Positions 60,207-64,000 of a DNA stretch of 64,000 nucleotides are shown one piece after another. Below the pieces are notes generated by a model that was not told the DNA's origin, ran no database searches, and saw only the letters and a list, made by a program, of their open reading frames with translations. Position numbers and translations under genes: made by a program. The stretch comes from Prochlorococcus sp. AG-347-G20. Lineage in GTDB: Bacteria; Cyanobacteriota; Cyanobacteriia; PCC-6307; Cyanobiaceae. Where the stretch lies: the NCBI GenBank assembly GCA_003281645.1, contig QCBJ01000002.1, forward strand, positions 1 to 64,000. The letters are read 5' to 3'. The stretch's first letter is position 1. The number at the start of each line of letters is the position of its first letter.

Positions 60207-61508
60207 CTAAAGATTTTCTAAGATTTGCCTTATTATCCAGTAACTTTTTTCTAATTGATCATCGGTTATACAGAGAGGTGGTAAGAGATAAATAACATTC
60301 CCGAGGGGCCTAATAAATAAACCTTGCTCCATTGCAAGACTCTTTATATCTTTCCCAATATTATTGAAATAACCTTTTTTGTTCCCAATATCTAAATCGA
60401 AGGCAGCAATTGTGCCGGATACCCTTATTTTTTTTATATAAGGTAAGTTTTTAAATTTAATTAAGTGAGATAAATGTTTTTCTTCAAATGAAAGGTATTT
60501 GTGTGGTTCTTTTTCTAATAAATCAAGGCTAGCATTTGCCGCAGCACAACCTAAAGGATTTGCAGTAAAACTATGTCCATGCCAAAAAGTTTTTCTTGGG
60601 GAATCATCAATAAAGGATTGAAAAATTTTTTCTTTACATAAAGTTATTCCCATTGGTAAAAAACCACCAGTTAAGCCTTTTGAAATACTTATTAAATCAG
60701 GAACGATTTTTGCCTTTTGAAACGCAAAAAGACTTCCACATCTTCCAAACCCAGTCAAAACTTCATCAGCAATTAACAAAGAATTATTATTTTTTATAAT
60801 TTCTGAAACTTTTTTTATAAACTGAGGCCTAACCATATTCATTCCTCCAGCTCCTTGAACAAGTGGTTCAAGGATTACTGCAACTGTGGGAGTTTTAAGT
60901 AGAGTTTCTAATTTTTGAATCGCCTCATTTTCTTTATTTTCTACTTCTTCATCGTTCATCCAAGTTGAAGGCCAGGGGACTCTCCTAACTGGGAACATAA
61001 GATTATCAAAATTCTCATTAAAAATATTTCTCTCACCTAAAGCCATTGCTCCAAATGTATCGCCATGATAGGCGCCATCAAAAGCTACTATTTGAGTTCT
61101 TGTCTCTCCTCCATTTTGCCATGATTGGAAGGCAATTTTTAAAGCGACTTCCACTGCAGTAGAACCGTTGTCAGAAAAGAATAATCTTTCTAATTTTGTT
61201 AATTCACTAAGTCTTTCCGCCAATTTTTTTGCCTGTGGATGTAAAAAATCAGCAAATATAACTTGCTCAAGTTTTTTTGATTGATTAAAAATGGCATCTG
61301 CAATATATTCGTTACTATGACCATGAAGAGTTACCCACCAACTACTAATTGCATCTATTAGCTTTTTTTTAGGATTTTTAGTAAATAAGAGGGCATCCTT
61401 ACCATGAGTTACTTCTATTTGTGGTTTGCTGTTCTTGATTTGTGTAAAAGGTGGCCAAATATTTGGGTGCCAATCTTTATTTGGAGTTTTTGAATCCAAA
61501 GATTTCAT
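60207..61508 (-). CDS. bioA: Adenosylmethionine-8-amino-7-oxononanoate aminotransferase
   Basis: BioA makes 7,8-diaminopelargonate from KAPA, with SAM as amino donor. The 433-residue class III aminotransferase has WPPFTQIKNSKP near residue 18, AISSWWVTLHGHSN (about 53), FSDNGSTAVEVALKIA (about 110), AYHGDTFGAMALG (about 146) and the PLP lysine in SISKGLTGGFLPMGIT (about 278). The tryptophans and the WWVT motif favour BioA over other class III enzymes. Many cyanobacteria replace BioA with BioU, but here BioA is present. It is the last gene of the biotin operon, abutting bioD. Confidence 0.95.
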   Translation of the reverse strand: MKSLDSKTPNKDWHPNIWPPFTQIKNSKPQIEVTHGKDALLFTKNPKKKLIDAISSWWVTLHGHSNEYIADAIFNQSKKLEQVIFADFLHPQAKKLAERLSELTKLERLFFSDNGSTAVEVALKIAFQSWQNGGETRTQIVAFDGAYHGDTFGAMALGERNIFNENFDNLMFPVRRVPWPSTWMNDEEVENKENEAIQKLETLLKTPTVAVILEPLVQGAGGMNMVRPQFIKKVSEIIKNNNSLLIADEVLTGFGRCGSLFAFQKAKIVPDLISISKGLTGGFLPMGITLCKEKIFQSFIDDSPRKTFWHGHSFTANPLGCAAANASLDLLEKEPHKYLSFEEKHLSHLIKFKNLPYIKKIRVSGTIAAFDLDIGNKKGYFNNIGKDIKSLAMEQGLFIRPLGNVIYLLPPLCITDDQLEKSYWIIRQILENL

Positions 61509-62174
61509 TTAACTTATTTTTGAGTTTAAAAGTGAGATCAACTTATTTTTAATTTCAAGTTCTTTCCATAGTATATCTAAATTATTTGAGTCAATTTTTT
61601 TGATGTAAGGAAATTCAGCAATTAAAGGAATACCACTAAAATCAACTAGAGTTTTTGGATTATCTAGGTGTTTTTCGCCATTGACTACTAAACCTAAAAT
61701 CTCAATATTTCTTAGTTTTAATGCCTCAATACTAAGCAGGGTATGGTTAATGGTGCCAAGTGAGCTCTTACATACAAGTATTACCGGAAGATTCCATTGT
61801 TTTATTTGATCTATTTGTAAAAAATTGCGTGTTATTGGAACCATTAATCCACCTGCAGTTTCTACAATTAATGAGCCTTTTACTTTTGGCAATCTCAACA
61901 TGTCAAAGTTAATAGTTTTTTGATCTATTTCAGCAGCCCAATGAGGAGATAAAGGTTTTGTAAAGACATAAGCTTCTTTAATTATTTTCTCTTTACTTAC
62001 TTGTGAAAGTTTTTCAACAGTTTGACTATCAGTTTGTGATTCAATACCACTTTGAATAGGCTTCCAATAAGAGGAATTTAATCCTTTAACGAAAAAAGAG
62101 CTTATTAAAGTTTTACCAATATCAGTATCTGTTCCACAAATTATAAATTTGAAAATATTTTTGCGACTACTCAT
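61509..62174 (-). CDS. bioD: Dethiobiotin synthetase
   Basis: BioD closes the ureido ring of dethiobiotin using CO2 and ATP. The 221-residue product has the P-loop GTDTDIGKTLIS (about 14-25), WKPIQSG (about 36) and ETAGGLMVPI (about 105-114) with the active-site region, and a later VVNGEK. The stop abuts the bioA start, and its ATG overlaps the bioC stop by 4 bp. All expected motifs are present. Confidence 0.94.
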   Translation of the reverse strand: MSSRKNIFKFIICGTDTDIGKTLISSFFVKGLNSSYWKPIQSGIESQTDSQTVEKLSQVSKEKIIKEAYVFTKPLSPHWAAEIDQKTINFDMLRLPKVKGSLIVETAGGLMVPITRNFLQIDQIKQWNLPVILVCKSSLGTINHTLLSIEALKLRNIEILGLVVNGEKHLDNPKTLVDFSGIPLIAEFPYIKKIDSNNLDILWKELEIKNKLISLLNSKIS

Positions 62175-62941
62175 AATTTCTTTATGATTTGAATCTCAAT
62201 TTGCCATGAAAGGTTCACTGTATTATTGTAATTCTTTGGCCAAAACTTTTGAATATCCTTTAACTCTTTCACTGTTTTACGTTTACAATTTGTTGATTGT
62301 GCTCCTACATTTTTTATGCTTCTAAAAAGTTTATATATATCTTCAAAATTTTCAAGATAATTAAACTGTTCTGAATAATGTATTTCAGTTGATTTGAAAT
62401 CTTTTAATAATTCTTTAGAGCAAGGGAAATTAAGACCACTATATTCAATATCATTTTTTTTACAAGTATCTTTCCATTCAGGAAAACAATCTTTTGTTGG
62501 ATATGAAATGATTAAAAAACCTCCAGGTGTTAATTTGCTAAACCAATTTTTTATTATCTTTTCTGGGTTGTTTAACCAATGTATGCAAAAGTTAGATGTT
62601 AATAGAGAACAGTTATTTATTTCAGGAGGTAGATCATTATTCAAATCCCATAAAATTGTTTGTCTAGATAATTTATTTTCAAGAAGCATTTTCTTGCTGA
62701 AATCAATTCTGGATACTTTTTGGGAAGAAAATTTTTTTTCTATTTCATCTGCTAATAGTCCTGGTCCTGATCCTAGATCTATCCATTCACCTTTTTTTTT
62801 GGGATTTAATTCTTTGATAAATTGAACAATCTTTATTGCAAAAAATTTCTGAATATTTGAATGCTCTAAATACCGATATGCAGCATCATTGAAATTATTT
62901 TTTATTTTCTCATTCCAATTCTTACTATCCATTTCAATCAT
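62171..62941 (-). CDS. bioC: Malonyl-ACP O-methyltransferase (BioC-type)
   Basis: BioC methylates malonyl-ACP to disguise it for two rounds of fatty acid elongation towards pimelate. About 256 residues form a class I methyltransferase: FNDAAYRYLEHSNIQKFFA near the start, the SAM motif WIDLGSGPGLLADEI (about 54), LLTSNFCIHWLNNPEKI (about 106) and FLIISYPTKDCFPEW. The conserved QWCNDL-type variation (NFCIHWLN) fits BioC. I choose ATG 62941, which overlaps the upstream gene's stop; ATG 62932 (MDSKNWNEK) is an equal alternative, and an upstream ATG at 62965 is less likely. Confidence 0.87.
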   Translation of the reverse strand: MIEMDSKNWNEKIKNNFNDAAYRYLEHSNIQKFFAIKIVQFIKELNPKKKGEWIDLGSGPGLLADEIEKKFSSQKVSRIDFSKKMLLENKLSRQTILWDLNNDLPPEINNCSLLTSNFCIHWLNNPEKIIKNWFSKLTPGGFLIISYPTKDCFPEWKDTCKKNDIEYSGLNFPCSKELLKDFKSTEIHYSEQFNYLENFEDIYKLFRSIKNVGAQSTNCKRKTVKELKDIQKFWPKNYNNTVNLSWQIEIQIIKKL

Positions 62942-63638
62942 TAAGTGTATGAAGTAAGATCTCATATAAATTTAAATTATTTAAGCAATGACCTTGTTGA
63001 GCTAATTTAATTAAAATTGGCTTCCTATCAAGTGTTTTATTTAATGAATCTAAAAAGTTATTATTTGATTCATTGTCAAGAATTAAATCATTTTCTGATT
63101 TTATAAAAATAATTTTGCAATCTTTTCTCAAAAATACTGGAAAATCTCTTTTGATGTAAAGTTGTTTTAAATCACTTAAAAGAAGAGTTTTATTTAAACT
63201 TTCAAGGTTTTTATAAAAGATATTTTTAAAACTATTATTCATATGATTTGGCATAAATGATCTATTTATAAATTCTTTCAACATATCCTTATGTTCATCT
63301 TTTATGATTTTTGTTTCCATTCTTTTCAGAGACCTCAAAATAAAGTTTCTCTTATTACTTAAAGGAAGAAAATTATTAAAAGAATTTATAAGAACAATAT
63401 GGGTTGCTTCTTTTAAAATTTTTTTTTGCATTAAATGAAAACCAAATGAATGGCATAAAGTCATTCTGATTTCTTTTTTAGATTCGCTTTTAATCCAATT
63501 TGCTTGATAATTATTTGTTGAAAAATAGCCTCTTTCATTATCTTGCCAATGCCAATTATTATTTAAAAAATCAACTTTATAATCATCCCAGAAATATTTA
63601 TTTAGTCCCCACCCATGTTGAGTAATAATTTGTTTCAT
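62934..63638 (-). CDS. Pimeloyl-ACP methyl ester esterase, BioK/BioG-like
   Basis: Expected to remove the methyl ester from pimeloyl-ACP so that BioF can use it. The 234-residue alpha/beta hydrolase starts ITQHGWGLNKYFWDDY. The likely triad is Ser64 in CHSFGFH (the usual GxSxG elbow with Cys for the first Gly), Asp184 in SENDLI and His217 in QQGHCLN. It has the position of bioH, bioG or bioK, between bioF and bioC; marine picocyanobacterial enzymes of this step have been named BioK, which I think this is. Its ATG overlaps the bioF stop by 4 bp. Confidence 0.78.
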   Translation of the reverse strand: MKQIITQHGWGLNKYFWDDYKVDFLNNNWHWQDNERGYFSTNNYQANWIKSESKKEIRMTLCHSFGFHLMQKKILKEATHIVLINSFNNFLPLSNKRNFILRSLKRMETKIIKDEHKDMLKEFINRSFMPNHMNNSFKNIFYKNLESLNKTLLLSDLKQLYIKRDFPVFLRKDCKIIFIKSENDLILDNESNNNFLDSLNKTLDRKPILIKLAQQGHCLNNLNLYEILLHTLND

Positions 63639-64000
63639 TTAAAATCTTTTAATACTGCAATGAAATTCTTTAGCAAATTAAAATCTAAGTTTCTTCGTAT
63701 TGTTATTCTGATTCTTGATTGTCCCACTGGAACAGTTGGAGGTCTTATCGCAATTGCTAAAAACCCATTTTCTTCGAGATATTTTTGTAGATAAATAGCC
63801 TTCTCTTCTTGGCCAACAATAATTGACAAAATGTGAGAATCTCCCTGAACTGGAAAACTTAGATTTTTAATAATTTCATCTTTCCATACATTCGCAGAAG
63901 ATAATAAATCATTACCCCATTCTTTATTTTCTAAAATTTTTTTTAAACCTTCTAGCGCCCCAGCAGCTAAAGATGGTGCAAGTGCGGTTGTATATCTAAA
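63635..64000 (-). CDS. bioF: 8-amino-7-oxononanoate synthase, C-terminal part (cut by window)
   Basis: BioF joins pimeloyl-ACP and L-alanine to KAPA, a PLP-dependent step. The frame is open to position 64000; only the last 121 residues are seen. FRYTTALAPSLAAGALEG at the entry, where YTTALAP follows the PLP region, PVQGDSHILSIIVGQEEKA, and the C-terminal AIRPPTVPVGQSRIRITIR are typical of the alpha-oxoamine synthase family and fit BioF. It is first of the visible biotin operon, with the esterase gene overlapping by 4 bp. Confidence 0.93.
   Translation of the reverse strand, partial: FRYTTALAPSLAAGALEGLKKILENKEWGNDLLSSANVWKDEIIKNLSFPVQGDSHILSIIVGQEEKAIYLQKYLEENGFLAIAIRPPTVPVGQSRIRITIRRNLDFNLLKNFIAVLKDFK

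Overview
The window is a gene-dense, strongly A+T-rich cyanobacterial chromosome segment. I infer a high-light-type Prochlorococcus. The reasons are the psaA-psaB and psaI-psaL photosystem I genes, RNA polymerase split into rpoC1 and rpoC2, a ferredoxin-dependent glutamate synthase, a 50-residue high-light-inducible protein, an MPBQ/MSBQ methyltransferase, L,L-diaminopimelate aminotransferase, intergenic gaps that are often under 50 bp, and many TTG or GTG starts. The strain cannot be fixed from the sequence alone.

Layout. 1-1399: 3' part of a fused CbiG/CobJ cobalamin gene (minus). 1400-1737: psaA control region with a perfect inverted repeat. 1738-6344: psaA, psaB and a strong terminator. 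6401-8593: a polyprenyl-phosphate-type glycosyltransferase, a HEAT-like hypothetical, then psaI and psaL. 8658-10328: two divergent predicted cell-wall enzymes (NlpC/P60 and a penicillin-binding/beta-lactamase-fold hydrolase) whose starts lie 3 bp apart. 10325-11333: a small acidic protein and a serine-recombinase-like protein lacking its catalytic serine, preceded by spaced direct repeats. 11428-17237: lipA, a YciI-like gene and glutamate synthase. 17395-22143: the str/S10-type cluster rpsL-rpsG-fusA-tuf-rpsJ. 22200-25210: LON-domain protein, MPBQ methyltransferase, pheA and DUF1997. 25196-27596: rnhB overlapping rne. 27893-31104: dapL, clpS and a B12-type radical SAM protein. 31211-33987: two glycosyltransferases and tRNA-Thr(CGU). 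34042-39930: DUF3493, then rimP-nusA-ylxR-infB on the minus strand. 40090-44505: HtrA-type protease, rpiA, hisD, rpsT and tatD. 44726-54306: rpoB-rpoC1-rpoC2 and hli. 54336-58678: rlmN, a small membrane protein, HEAT protein, DUF2997, DUF1257 (Ycf35-like), ferredoxin and aldo/keto reductase. 58681-60198: rsmG, a J-domain membrane protein and DUF3143. 60207-64000: a biotin operon in transcription order bioF-esterase-bioC-bioD-bioA, with bioF cut by the window end.

Most of the window is core metabolism and information processing in compact operons, often with 4-bp overlaps or abutting stop and start codons. The least ordinary parts are the catalytically degenerate recombinase with its repeat-bearing upstream region, the dual-coding rne/rnhB junction over the RNase E C-terminal arginine-rich peptide, the near-identical 111-bp tandem duplication inside infB, a glycosyltransferase carrying what looks like a remnant of a lost methyltransferase domain, and the divergent esterase in the biotin operon. 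I found no CRISPR array, insertion sequence, prophage or rRNA, and no wholly unprecedented system.
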